DNA of 64,000 bases from Phycisphaerales bacterium (GTDB taxonomy: Bacteria > Planctomycetota > Phycisphaerae > Phycisphaerales > UBA1924): positions 62,001 through 126,000 of the forward strand of contig JADLGW010000012.1 of the NCBI GenBank assembly GCA_020849105.1, written 5' to 3'. Below are positions 42,041-50,659 of this stretch, one piece after another. Positions within the stretch are counted from its first letter, which is position 1, and each line of letters starts with the position of its first letter. A model generated the notes under the pieces. The model saw only the letters and a list, made by a program, of their open reading frames with translations, ran no database searches and had not been told where the DNA came from. Position numbers and translations under genes: made by a program.

Positions 42041-43870
42041 TCAGGCCGCGCCGGCCTGCTCCACCGTGACACGGAACCCCGTCACGTCCGTCACGACAAC
42101 GGCCGCTCCCGCTGGAATGTACCCCATCTGGGCCACCGCATCCACGATGCGGTCCGCAACCTCCACACGGCCCGCCGGGCGGAGCGGCGTCACCGCGCGC
42201 CCGCGCATCCCGACCCGGACCGCGTTCTCCGCGCTCTCCGGGGCCATCGCCGCCAGCATTCCCTCGTCGTCGTCTCCCGGCCCCGATTCCTTCAGAACGA
42301 GAGAACTGATGAGGGGGATCGACCCCAGGTGCTTGGCGATGAAATAGATCCCCACACACGCCGTGGCCGTGGAGAGCCCCAGCGTCACCACCCCGTACAG
42401 CAGGTCATCCTGGGCCCCGGGCGTATCCGGGAAGACCCCGTCGCCCGGGACAAACGTTCCGATCAGCCCCCCGAATAACGCCAGCACCCCAGCCACACCC
42501 AGCACCCCGAACCCCGGGATGACAAACACCTCCAGCATGATCAGCAGCAGGCCCCCCGCGATGGCCGCGATCTCCCACCAGTTTGCCAGGTCGATCAGCA
42601 TCGGCGGCGCCAGCAACGCAATGAGAGCGACAGCCGCGACCCCGCCGGGCACGCCCACGCCCGGGTGGGTCATCTCCAGGAACAGCGCGATCAGGAAGAT
42701 GACGATCAGAACCGCGCGCACGATGATGTTGCTCAGGAACGCCACCAGCCCCTCGGACCAGTTCTGGTCCAGCCGCAGGAGGTGCCTGGCCCCCAGGTAC
42801 CGCATCAGTTCCTGGTCGTTCCGCACCACACCGGACGCCAGCCCATAGTGCAGCATGTCCGGCGCCGTGAAGATGTACGGCCCCTCGCCGTTGCTGATGT
42901 AATCCACCAGCCGCCACTGCCCCCGCTGCGACGCGTCGATCACCGGGCGTGTCGCCGCGAGCGTCTGCTCCATCGACACCCGGTCCGACACCGCGGCCAG
43001 GCCGGGCGCCGCGGGTGTGAACTTCACCGGGTCGTCGGCCGCCACTTTCGGCAGTGCGCTGGTCCTCCTGCCGGCCGCGGGCTTCGCGGCGTCGATCTGT
43101 TCCTGCGTCATCGGCGGCGCCAGCGCCCGCACCGCGCCCGACGGCGGGGAGAAGAGCCGCGGACGCGGCCGCGGCGGGTCCTCACCGAACAGCGTCCGGT
43201 ACTCGTCCGCGGTCACCGCCATCTGCCGGCCGTCAGAGACCCGCTCGATCCACCACAGTTCCACGCCCGTCGCGGCCACGCCCTGCACCAGCATCTCGTC
43301 CCGGTGGTTACGCCGGGCGGAGTCCACAAGGTCGGACAGGATGGGCGCAAGCAACTTCTGTCGTTCGGCCTCGCCCAGCGGCTGGATGCCGGCCATCGAC
43401 ACCGCGATCGGGATCGCATCGCCCATCGCCGCTGCGTCCGTCGTCACGATGTCGTGGCACGACAGCGCGATGATGGCCCCCGCCGAGTAGGCGTGCGGGT
43501 TGACCCAGGCGATCGTGTTCTTGACGTGCGCGCCCTTGATGAGTGGGGCGATCCCCTTGAGCGTCATCAGGGCCGGGTCCCCGAGCGTGGCCCCCAGGCT
43601 GCCGCCCGGCGTATCGATCTCAAAGACAATGGCGTCCGCCCCGGCCCGCTCCGCGAGTTTGATCCGCCGCTCGACGCTGCGGGCCGTCACCTCGTTGATC
43701 TCACCCTTGATCGTGACGACCGCGACGTTCGATGCCTGCCGGTCCGCGGGAACGGCCAGCGGCGGCGTCGCCGCCGGCGTCTGCCCGCGCGAGGGCCCGG
43801 CCGGGCACACCAGCGCGGTGATGAGCACGGCCCAGAAGCCCACCACGGATGGACGGGTCGTCCCCTGCAT
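42041..43870 (-). CDS. Long NfeD protein with ClpP-class protease domain
   Basis: 609 residues. Signal peptide to ...PAGPSRG, then a SppA/ClpP-like serine protease domain (VVTIKGEINEVTARSVERRI, FEIDTPGGSLGATL, AWVNPHAYSAGAIIALSCHDIV where the serine of YSAGA is the probable nucleophile), four or more membrane helices, and a C-terminal OB-fold NfeDC domain (RAVTPLRPAGRVEVADRIVDAV). NfeD1b-type proteases act on stomatin/flotillin partners in microdomains. The ATG follows TATACT by five bases (43876-43881), predicted leaderless. An insertion of ~90 residues rich in Pro/Ala lies between the protease and membrane parts. Confidence 0.9.
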   Translation of the reverse strand: MQGTTRPSVVGFWAVLITALVCPAGPSRGQTPAATPPLAVPADRQASNVAVVTIKGEINEVTARSVERRIKLAERAGADAIVFEIDTPGGSLGATLGDPALMTLKGIAPLIKGAHVKNTIAWVNPHAYSAGAIIALSCHDIVTTDAAAMGDAIPIAVSMAGIQPLGEAERQKLLAPILSDLVDSARRNHRDEMLVQGVAATGVELWWIERVSDGRQMAVTADEYRTLFGEDPPRPRPRLFSPPSGAVRALAPPMTQEQIDAAKPAAGRRTSALPKVAADDPVKFTPAAPGLAAVSDRVSMEQTLAATRPVIDASQRGQWRLVDYISNGEGPYIFTAPDMLHYGLASGVVRNDQELMRYLGARHLLRLDQNWSEGLVAFLSNIIVRAVLIVIFLIALFLEMTHPGVGVPGGVAAVALIALLAPPMLIDLANWWEIAAIAGGLLLIMLEVFVIPGFGVLGVAGVLALFGGLIGTFVPGDGVFPDTPGAQDDLLYGVVTLGLSTATACVGIYFIAKHLGSIPLISSLVLKESGPGDDDEGMLAAMAPESAENAVRVGMRGRAVTPLRPAGRVEVADRIVDAVAQMGYIPAGAAVVVTDVTGFRVTVEQAGAA

Positions 43871-43906
43871 GTGAGAGTATAGATCGGCGGGATCGGCCCA
43901 CCGTTC

Positions 43907-44443
43907 TCACCGCGTGGACTGCTGCACCCTCCACACCATCTCCGGTCCGCGGCAATCGATATGCACGGCGAAGTACCCCGGCCGCCCTTCCACGCCCCCC
44001 GCACCGAACGGCACCGGCGGCTCATGATCCCGGATCAGCGGCCAGATCACCCGCCGGTCCGTCTCCGGCAGCGGGAGGCCGTCGATCTCCGCCGGCTCGA
44101 ACCACTCCAGCCGCCCCTCGCGGATGTCCCGTGCCTCCACCCTCACCGGCCCGAGCACCCGGTACACGAACATCAGCCAGTGCCCGCTTCCCTCGTACCC
44201 GGCCTCGCTCACCAGTCCGATCAGGTGCAGCCGCTCGATCGGCACCTCGATCCCAGCCTCCTCCCGGATCTCCCGCCGCGCACACTCCGCCGGCGACTCC
44301 CCGCTCGCCGTGTCGAGTTTGCCGCCGATGGGCGAGCACAGCCCCAGGTTCGGGGCCTTGGCCCGCCGCAGGAGCAGAACCCTCCCGCGCTCGTCGCGGA
44401 GGTCGCAGAGACACGCGATGCGGTACGGCAGTGGGGCGCTCAC
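43907..44443 (-). CDS. Nudix hydrolase
   Basis: 178 residues from GTG 44443, giving the opening SAPLPYRIACLCDLRDERGRVLLLRR. The Nudix box is GGKLDTASGESPAECARREIREEAGI; relative to the standard GX5EX7REUXEEXGU it has two extra residues before the first Glu, a form seen in some family members. It cleaves a nucleoside diphosphate linked to another group; substrate undetermined (8-oxo-dGTP-type cleaning is possible, not shown). TACCCT at 44451-44456 is seven bases upstream. Divergent from murC, 154 bases apart with no other feature seen between them. Confidence 0.88.
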   Translation of the reverse strand: MSAPLPYRIACLCDLRDERGRVLLLRRAKAPNLGLCSPIGGKLDTASGESPAECARREIREEAGIEVPIERLHLIGLVSEAGYEGSGHWLMFVYRVLGPVRVEARDIREGRLEWFEPAEIDGLPLPETDRRVIWPLIRDHEPPVPFGAGGVEGRPGYFAVHIDCRGPEMVWRVQQSTR

Positions 44444-44597
44444 GCCACGGAGGGTAGCGGCTCGGGGCGGGAGGACGGGTTGGGGGCGCGTGGGGAGGAG
44501 GGGAACGCGCGGCAGTGAGAGAAACTTGCGTGGGACGCCACCGCCCCGGCTCCTGTCGGTTGCAGGGACTCGCCGCACCCATCCGATACCCTCCGCT

Positions 44598-46175
44598 ATG
44601 CCCAGCGCCCAGAGGTCTCTCGCGCCCGCACCGGCTCAGTCGGTCCCGCTGGAGGTCTCGGGGCGCAAGGTTTACCTGATCGGTATCGGGGGCTGCGGCA
44701 TGGCGGGCCTGGCCCGGATGCTCCGGGCCCGGGCCGGGCTTGTGGAGGGCTCCGACGCCTACCCCGGCGAGGCCACCGAGGCCCTGGAGCGCGACGGTAT
44801 CCCTGTGGGTCATGACCAGTCCCGCGCCTGGCTCCCGGACGCCTGCGACCTGGTCATCACTTCCGCCGCCATCAAGCCGGACCACCCCCAGGTGCTCGAG
44901 GCTCGCCGGCGCGGCATGCCTGTCCTGACCTACGCCGAGGCACTGGGCCGCTGCATGGTCGGACGGACCGGCGTCGCCCTGGCGGGAACCCACGGAAAGT
45001 CCACGACCACCGCCATGCTCGGGGCGGTGCTCGTCGATGCCGGGCTCGACCCGACCGTCATCGTCGGCGCAACCTGCGGGCAACTGGCCGGCGGTACCGC
45101 CAAACCCGGCGCGCCCGTGGGCTTCCGGCTCGGCGGTGCGACGATCCCCCGCGGCACGCTCGCTGGTGAGCCCGGCCTGCTGCTCGCCGAGGCCTGCGAG
45201 TTCAACCGCTCGTTCCACAACTACCAGCCGGCCGTCGCCTCCATCAGTTCGGTCGAGGCCGATCACCTGGACATCTACGGCTCGCTGGACGCCGTCGTGG
45301 AGGCATTCCGCCAGTTCGCGCTGCGGGTTGCCCCGGCCGACCGGGGCGGTCGCCTGCTCATCGCCCACCGCGGGGCCCATCGACAGGAGGTCACCGCCGG
45401 TGTCACCGCGAGGGTGGAGACGATCGGCCTGGACCCCGAGGCGGACTGGACCATCGGCATCGATCCCTCCGAGCAGCGCGTGACGCTGCGCCGCTCCGGC
45501 GACCACACGGCCGCCTGGACCATGCGCATCCCCGGCGCACACAACGCCATCAACTCCGCGACCGCGGCGGCTCTCGCCATCATCCTCGGGGCTGATCCCG
45601 GCATTGTCGAAGCCTCGCTCTCGGCCTTCGCGGGGGTTGACCGGCGGATGCAGAATCTTGGCCGCCTTCCCCTGCCCCGCGGTGGCTGGGTGAAGGTCTA
45701 CGACGATTACGGCCACCACCCGACGGAGGTCGAGTCCACCCTCCGCGCCCTGCGCCAGTTCGAGCGGCCCGAAGATCAGGGCGGCCGGTTGATCTGCGTC
45801 TTCCAGCCGCACCAGCATTCTCGCACCCGCCACCTGCTCGACGAGTTCGCCGCCTCCTTCGGGTCGGCGGATATCGTCATCGTCCCGCACATCTATTTTG
45901 TGCGCGACTCGATCGCGGAGAAGCAGTCCGTGTCCTCGGCGGACCTGGTGGACCGCCTGCGGGCCCGCGGCGTGCGCGCCATGCACCTCTACCCGTTTGA
46001 GGCGATCGTCGAGCACCTGGATACGCTGGTGCGCGACGGGGACGTGGTGGCGGTCATGGGGGCTGGACCGGTCTGGCAGGTCGCGCGCGGGTACATCGAA
46101 CGGCTCGTGGGGCGGGCGGCCCGCCCGCCAGTCATGGTGGACTCAGGGAGGAGCCGGAGCCTTGCAGTCGGCTAG
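44598..46175 (+). CDS. murC: UDP-N-acetylmuramate-L-alanine ligase
   Basis: 525 residues. Mur ligase with GIGGCGMAGLARML at the N-terminus, P-loop ALAGTHGKSTTTAML, EACEFNRSFHNYQP, VEADHLDIYG, GAHNAINSATAA, and VYDDYGHHPTEVESTLRAL plus FQPHQHSRTRHLL in the C-terminal domain. It adds L-alanine to UDP-MurNAc, the first step of stem peptide synthesis. TACCCT lies five bases before the ATG (44587-44592). First gene of the murC-murB-ddl-ftsQ-like run on the plus strand. Confidence 0.95.
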   Translation: MPSAQRSLAPAPAQSVPLEVSGRKVYLIGIGGCGMAGLARMLRARAGLVEGSDAYPGEATEALERDGIPVGHDQSRAWLPDACDLVITSAAIKPDHPQVLEARRRGMPVLTYAEALGRCMVGRTGVALAGTHGKSTTTAMLGAVLVDAGLDPTVIVGATCGQLAGGTAKPGAPVGFRLGGATIPRGTLAGEPGLLLAEACEFNRSFHNYQPAVASISSVEADHLDIYGSLDAVVEAFRQFALRVAPADRGGRLLIAHRGAHRQEVTAGVTARVETIGLDPEADWTIGIDPSEQRVTLRRSGDHTAAWTMRIPGAHNAINSATAAALAIILGADPGIVEASLSAFAGVDRRMQNLGRLPLPRGGWVKVYDDYGHHPTEVESTLRALRQFERPEDQGGRLICVFQPHQHSRTRHLLDEFAASFGSADIVIVPHIYFVRDSIAEKQSVSSADLVDRLRARGVRAMHLYPFEAIVEHLDTLVRDGDVVAVMGAGPVWQVARGYIERLVGRAARPPVMVDSGRSRSLAVG

Positions 46176-47157
46176 CGTTGCAACCGTGGATTGTGCTGCA
46201 CAGGCGCCCGGCCCGCCCATTCAGCCTGCGCCCGCGGCACTGCGCGCGCTTGACATCCGGCGCGAGGCACCCATCCCGACCTGGTTCGACATCGGCGGTC
46301 GCGCGGAGGCCCTCGCGACACCGGATTCGGTGGACGACCTCCGCCGCTGCCTGGAGATCGACCCCAATCTCCGTGTCCTCGGCGACGGCGCCAATCTTCT
46401 CGTCGACGACGACGGCATCCCCGGCCTCGTCGTCCAACTTGCCGGACAGGCCTTCACGCGGTTTGACCTTTCGACGCAGGGCACAGGACACGAGACACAG
46501 CATTTCCTTATCCCCGCCGGCGCACGCCTCCCCAGACTCGTGACGGAGTCCGTTCGCCGCGGCCTTGCCGGCCTCGAGGGTCTGGGCGGCATCCCCGCGA
46601 GCCTCGGCGGTGCCGTCGTGATGAACGCCGGCGGAGCCTTCGGCGAGATCGCCGCGTCCGTGGCCCGTGTCCACGCGATCGGCCGAGACGGCCGCGGGGT
46701 CGTGCTGGAACGCAGCCAGATCGACTTCGGCTACCGCCGCAGCGGCCTGGGCCACCTGATCATTACCGGTGTCGAACTTGCGCTCCAGCCCGGTGATCCC
46801 GCCCCGCTCCGCCAGCGCCTCAAGGACGTGATGGCCTACAAGAAGTCCACCCAGCCGATGGCCGAAGGGTCTGCCGGCTGCGTCTTCAGGAACCCGACGC
46901 TCGGGCGCGACGTTGACGGGATCGGTCACGCGGGCTCGCGCGTCAGCGCCGGGATGATCATCGATCGTGCCGGCCTCAAGGGCCTCCGTACCGGCGGCGC
47001 TGAGGTCTCTCAGGGGCACGCGAACTTCATCGTCACCCGCCCGGGCGCAACCGCACGCGACGCCATCCGCCTTATGGAGCAGATCCAGAATCGCGTCCGT
47101 GACCGCTTCGGCATCGACCTGCTCCCGGAAGTCGTCGTCTGGAGGCGCGACACATGA
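46162..47157 (+). CDS. murB: UDP-N-acetylmuramate dehydrogenase
   Basis: 331 residues. FAD-binding oxidoreductase: PTWFDIGGRAEALATPDSVDDLRRCL, RVLGDGANLLVDDDGIPG, GLAGLEGLGGIPASLGGAVVMNAGG, FGYRRSGL, and MAEGSAGCVFRNP with the serine/cysteine region of the active site, then GMIIDRAGLKGLRTGGAEVSQGHANFI. It reduces the enolpyruvyl group to lactyl. Start is uncertain: TTG 46162 has GGAGGAG eight bases upstream and overlaps murC by 14 bases; GTG 46186 gives a shorter N-terminus. Type I/II assignment not attempted. Confidence 0.93.
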   Translation: MQSASVATVDCAAQAPGPPIQPAPAALRALDIRREAPIPTWFDIGGRAEALATPDSVDDLRRCLEIDPNLRVLGDGANLLVDDDGIPGLVVQLAGQAFTRFDLSTQGTGHETQHFLIPAGARLPRLVTESVRRGLAGLEGLGGIPASLGGAVVMNAGGAFGEIAASVARVHAIGRDGRGVVLERSQIDFGYRRSGLGHLIITGVELALQPGDPAPLRQRLKDVMAYKKSTQPMAEGSAGCVFRNPTLGRDVDGIGHAGSRVSAGMIIDRAGLKGLRTGGAEVSQGHANFIVTRPGATARDAIRLMEQIQNRVRDRFGIDLLPEVVVWRRDT

Positions 47158-48083
47158 CCGCGCCGAACACGACCGTCCTGGTTCTGGGGGGCGGCCCGGA
47201 CGCTGAACGCGCCGTCAGTCTCGACAGCGCCGCCGGTGTCGCGGCGGCCCTCCGCGAGTCCGGCCGCTACACCGTCGTCGAGAACACCATCGACCGCATC
47301 ACTCTCGCCCAACTCCGCGCCCTTCCCGGCGATCTCATCTTCCCTGTCCTCCACGGCTCCTTCGGCGAGGGCGGCCCGCTTCAGGACATCCTCGAACAGG
47401 CCGGCCGCCCCTATGTCGGTTCCGGCCCGGCCGCGGCACGTCTGGCGATGGACAAGATTGCGACGAAACTCGCCGCCGCCTCGCTCGGCATCCCCACCGC
47501 CGAGTCCTGTGTGCTGAACCTGAGGGATGAGGCGTGCCCGTTGCCCTTCCCGGTGGTCGTGAAGCCGGTGCACGAAGGCTCCAGCGTCGGACTGCACCTG
47601 GTCCACCAGGCCGCCCAGTGGCCCGCCGTCCGCCACGCCGTCGACGCCGATGCCCGCTCCCGCCCGGATCGCACCTACATGGTTGAACGCCTCATCCCCG
47701 GAACGGAACTCACGGTCGGCCTGATCGACAACCAGCCGCTCCCCACCATCCACATCCAGCCCGCCGACGGTCCGTATGACTACGAGGCCAAGTACCACCG
47801 CGACGACACCCGATACATCCTCGATCCTCCGCTCCCACAGGGCGTGGACGCCGCGATCAAGGCGCATTCGGTGACGCTTGCCCGCGCGATCGGCGTCCGT
47901 CACGTCGCCCGCGTGGATTTCCTCCTCGACCGGCAGGGCCGCCCATGGCTCCTTGAACTCAACACGATGCCCGGGTTCACGTCTCACTCACTCGTTCCGA
48001 AGGCCTCCCGTCACGCCGGGCGCGATATGCCCGCGCTCTGCGCCCACCTTGCCGACCTGGCCCTCCGCGACTTCGCGGGTTGA
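47154..48083 (+). CDS. ddl: D-alanine-D-alanine ligase
   Basis: 309 residues. ATP-grasp ligase: VLVLGGGPDAERAVSLDSAAG, FPVLHGSFGEGGPLQDILEQAG, DKIATKLAAASLGIP, VVVKPVHEGSSVGLHLV, and metal-binding DFLLDRQGRPWLLELNTMPGFTSHSLVPKAS. It joins two D-alanines for the terminal dipeptide of the peptidoglycan precursor. ATG overlaps the murB stop (ATGA), showing the operon. Confidence 0.95.
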   Translation: MTAPNTTVLVLGGGPDAERAVSLDSAAGVAAALRESGRYTVVENTIDRITLAQLRALPGDLIFPVLHGSFGEGGPLQDILEQAGRPYVGSGPAAARLAMDKIATKLAAASLGIPTAESCVLNLRDEACPLPFPVVVKPVHEGSSVGLHLVHQAAQWPAVRHAVDADARSRPDRTYMVERLIPGTELTVGLIDNQPLPTIHIQPADGPYDYEAKYHRDDTRYILDPPLPQGVDAAIKAHSVTLARAIGVRHVARVDFLLDRQGRPWLLELNTMPGFTSHSLVPKASRHAGRDMPALCAHLADLALRDFAG

Positions 48084-48090
48084 ACGTACC

Positions 48091-48957
48091 ATGCCGAAGA
48101 AAAAGACAACTCTCCTCTCCGCGTCCGCCGTCCGCGCCGCCATCACCCCCGCCGCCACCGCGCTCATCCTCGGCGCCATCGTCGTCGCTGCCGTGACCGG
48201 GCCGTCGCGGCTGCAAACCCGCGTCCTCCGAGGCCACCGCCCGCCCGGAGTGACCGTAAGGATTGACTGGCCGGCCTCGGGCGTCCCGGGACAGACCTGG
48301 CTTCCGGCGGACATCCAGGCCGGACTCGTGGCCCTCGTCCAGCGGGCGATCGACAACGATCCCGCGCCATTCAGCACCACCGCCCTGCACGCCGCCGCTG
48401 ATGCCCTGGGCACCACCGGCTGGTTCGAGCACCTGGACGCCGTGGAGCGGCTCGGGGGCGGCGTCATCCATGTGCGCGGCGTCTGGCGCACGCCCGCGGC
48501 CGTCGTCCGCTTCGGCGGCCTCGATCAACTGGTCTCCGAGAACGGTGTCGTCCTTCCGCCGACCTACCTGCCCGGTGAGAGCGGGCAGAAGGTGATCTTC
48601 GGCGTCACCGCCGCCGCTCCGGCCCCCGGCCGGGTCTGGGCCGCGGATCAGGTCCGTCCCGCGCTCGCTCTTCTGGCGATGATGAAGGACCGCCCGTGGC
48701 GCACGCAGGTCGCCGGGATCGACACGGCGGGTTACGCGGACAAGAAGCACCTGGAGATTGTCACCACGTTCGGCTCGCGCATCGCCTGGGGTGGTGCGCC
48801 CGGGGACGCCGTGCCCGGTGAGCAGCCCGCGTTCTACAAACTCCGGCGCCTCGACGTGCTCGCCGACCGTTTCGGGCAGATCGACGCCAGCGAGCGGCTG
48901 GTGGATGTCACCGGCCCCCTCACACTCATCGACAAGCGCCCGGCCGGCGAACCGTGA
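48091..48957 (+). CDS. Divergent FtsQ/DivIB-like protein (candidate)
   Basis: 288 residues in the position where ftsQ follows murC-murB-ddl in classical dcw clusters. A basic N-terminus (MPKKKTTLLSAS) precedes one membrane helix (ITPAATALILGAIVVAAV), then an exported domain. FPIDLP residues 95-160 resemble the FtsQ beta domain (VRGVWRTPAAVVRFGGLDQLVSENGVVLP is like the RxPxA...LVDxxGxVL pattern), and C-terminal strands (YADKKHLEIVTTFGSRIAWG) fit. The N-terminal POTRA domain is poorly matched. Planctomycetes generally lack FtsZ, so an ftsQ relative would be interesting. Identification rests on gene order, topology and a weak motif only. Confidence 0.55.
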   Translation: MPKKKTTLLSASAVRAAITPAATALILGAIVVAAVTGPSRLQTRVLRGHRPPGVTVRIDWPASGVPGQTWLPADIQAGLVALVQRAIDNDPAPFSTTALHAAADALGTTGWFEHLDAVERLGGGVIHVRGVWRTPAAVVRFGGLDQLVSENGVVLPPTYLPGESGQKVIFGVTAAAPAPGRVWAADQVRPALALLAMMKDRPWRTQVAGIDTAGYADKKHLEIVTTFGSRIAWGGAPGDAVPGEQPAFYKLRRLDVLADRFGQIDASERLVDVTGPLTLIDKRPAGEP

Positions 48958-49742
48958 GCGAGCCGGAACAACCATCCGACGCCGTGCCCCGGTGGCGCCC
49001 CGTCATCGTCCTGCCGCCACCGCCGGGCGACCGCTGGGCCCACCGCCGCGGCGAGCCGCGCGTCTTCGTCCTGCTCTGGACCACGTTCCTCTTTACCGCA
49101 ACGCTCCTGACACTGACCGGGCTCGGCCTCGGCGGGTACGTCACCCCGGACATGTACAGGCCCGCCGCCCGGCTCCTCATGGTCACGGTCGCCGCCGGAA
49201 TCGCGGTCATTTGGCCGATGATCCGCCTCAGCCAGGACACTCCCGACGACGGCGGCGTGCCGCGCACGGTCCAGGACCTGCTCATCGTGCTGCTCCCGGC
49301 CCAGGCCGTCATCTGGCCGCAGCACTGGCTTGCGGGCTGGTCATACCCCGTCCTCCTGGCGGTCGCGGGCCTCTACACCGCGTGGGCCTCGCTCGTCGGC
49401 GCCGCACTGGCGCTCTCACTCCGTCTCATCAGCGTCCGCGGCCGAAGCGCCGCACGGGCGCCGTGGATGCTCGCAATGATCGCGATCGCCGCGGCCGGCG
49501 CGCCCGCCGCGTTGCTCTCCGGCGACGGCGGCCCCGGCGTCTCGGTCGCGCACGGAAGGGCCGCCTGGATGCTCTCGCCGGCCACGGCGGCCTATGAACT
49601 CGTCCGCGACCGCTCGTGGACCGGGCAACCCGCCGCCGTGTATCGCGAGCACTGGCTGGCCATCATCTGGACCGCGGGCGTCTCCGCCCCGCTCTGGTTT
49701 GTCGCGGCGCGTGGCGGCCGCCGGGTAACGGGCCTACATTGA
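48954..49742 (+). CDS. Hypothetical multi-span membrane protein
   Basis: 262 residues with about six hydrophobic segments (FVLLWTTFLFTATLLTLTGLGLG, LLMVTVAAGIAVIWPMI, LLIVLLPAQAVIWPQHWLAG, YPVLLAVAGLYTAWASLVGAALALSL, MLAMIAIAAAGAPAALL, HWLAIIWTAGVSAPLWFVAA). No family recognised. GTG overlaps the stop of the ftsQ-like gene (GTGA), so it is coupled to it and probably belongs to the same envelope process. Located between ftsQ-like and greA. Confidence 0.65.
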   Translation: MSEPEQPSDAVPRWRPVIVLPPPPGDRWAHRRGEPRVFVLLWTTFLFTATLLTLTGLGLGGYVTPDMYRPAARLLMVTVAAGIAVIWPMIRLSQDTPDDGGVPRTVQDLLIVLLPAQAVIWPQHWLAGWSYPVLLAVAGLYTAWASLVGAALALSLRLISVRGRSAARAPWMLAMIAIAAAGAPAALLSGDGGPGVSVAHGRAAWMLSPATAAYELVRDRSWTGQPAAVYREHWLAIIWTAGVSAPLWFVAARGGRRVTGLH

Positions 49743-49816
49743 CGTGCGGCCCGGTAGGGCCGGTAGCGGCGGCCCGGGGCGTGCTCCGGGCCTTTGCGTT
49801 GAGCCGGGAGGGTGTC
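49735..49816 (+). promoter_or_regulatory. greA promoter and leader hairpin
   Basis: TACATT at 49735-49740 is a probable -10, with a hairpin in the following leader: GGCCCGGGG/CTCCGGGCC (one wobble, loop CGTG, 49771-49792) followed by TTTGCGTT. This resembles a partial terminator before the ribosome site GGGAGG at 49806-49811. Either it ends the upstream operon or it attenuates greA. Confidence 0.45.
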
Positions 49817-50281
49817 ATGGAGTTCATTACCAAGACCGAGCGGGGAGCCCTCGAAGGTCGGATCGCGGCCCTCAGGGCCAACCGTGCCGTCATCTCGCAG
49901 CGCATCGCGGAAGCCCGGGCGCTGGGCGACCTGAAGGAGAACGGCGACTACCACGCCGCTCGCGAGCAGCAGGGCATGGAGGAGTCGGAGATCCGCCGCC
50001 TCGAGGAACGCCTCTCTCGGGCCCAGGTCGTCGAGGAGGGCGGCAGGGGCAGTGACGTCGTGTTCCTCGGGTCCACCGTCAAGCTCCGCGACGTCGACAA
50101 GGGCGATGTGGACCTGTTCCGGCTGGTCGGAGAGGCCAGCAACTCCTCCGATGCCGAGTATGTGGAGGTCACCGCCAGCAGCCCCATGGGCGAGGCCCTG
50201 ATGAAGGCACGGCTCGGCGAGGTCATCCGCGTCAACGCGCCCCGCGGCGTCAAGCGCTTCGAAGTGGTCGAGATCAAGTAA
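49817..50281 (+). CDS. greA: Transcription elongation factor GreA
   Basis: 154 residues. N-terminal antiparallel coiled coil with the acidic tip residues in ARALGDLKENGDYHAAREQQG and C-terminal domain with VVFLGSTVKLRDVDKGDVDLFRLVG and SPMGEALMKARLGEVIRVNAPRG. GreA stimulates transcript cleavage in backtracked RNA polymerase. GGGAGGGTGTC ribosome site directly upstream. Separate transcription is likely from the TACATT box. Confidence 0.95.
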   Translation: MEFITKTERGALEGRIAALRANRAVISQRIAEARALGDLKENGDYHAAREQQGMEESEIRRLEERLSRAQVVEEGGRGSDVVFLGSTVKLRDVDKGDVDLFRLVGEASNSSDAEYVEVTASSPMGEALMKARLGEVIRVNAPRGVKRFEVVEIK

Positions 50282-50295
50282 CCGAGTTCCGCCGT

Positions 50296-50505
50296 TCACG
50301 AAGCCGGGGCGGCCGCGGCGATCGCGGGCTCGGCCGCAATGATCTGGTCCGCGACTTCACGCCGGTGCACGTCGATGGCGCGGGGGAAGTCGAAGGCGAC
50401 CCGGACGCGGTCCCCCTTGATGGACGCGATACGGACCACGCCGATCGGGTTGCGCGGATCGCCGATGACGACCTCTTCCCCTTCGCGCCTCGTAATCACC
50501 AGCAT
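50296..50505 (-). CDS. csrA: Carbon storage regulator CsrA
   Basis: 69 residues from ATG 50505, giving MLVITRREGEEVVIGDPRNPIGVVRIASIKGDRVRVAFDFPRAIDVHRREVADQI, the standard CsrA fold; Arg-rich tail of the RNA-binding face is present. CsrA binds GGA motifs in message leaders. Its own leader holds GGAGG directly before the ATG, which allows self-control (inference). Longer in-frame N-terminus to 50550 has no coding character. Convergent with greA, 14 bases apart. TACATT at 50563-50568 may be the -10 (minus strand). Confidence 0.93.
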   Translation of the reverse strand: MLVITRREGEEVVIGDPRNPIGVVRIASIKGDRVRVAFDFPRAIDVHRREVADQIIAAEPAIAAAAPAS

Positions 50506-50659
50506 CTCGGACCTCCAGTCCCGCGGCTGTCCGTCGCTACCGCCGCACACTAATGTACCGCGCCACGCCCTCCGGGGGAAGGGGAATCCCGGATTCTGGG
50601 TTCAAGGGGCGGCGGCCGCGACCGGCAGGCGCGGCGGGGCCACCTACACTCCGCCCGGC

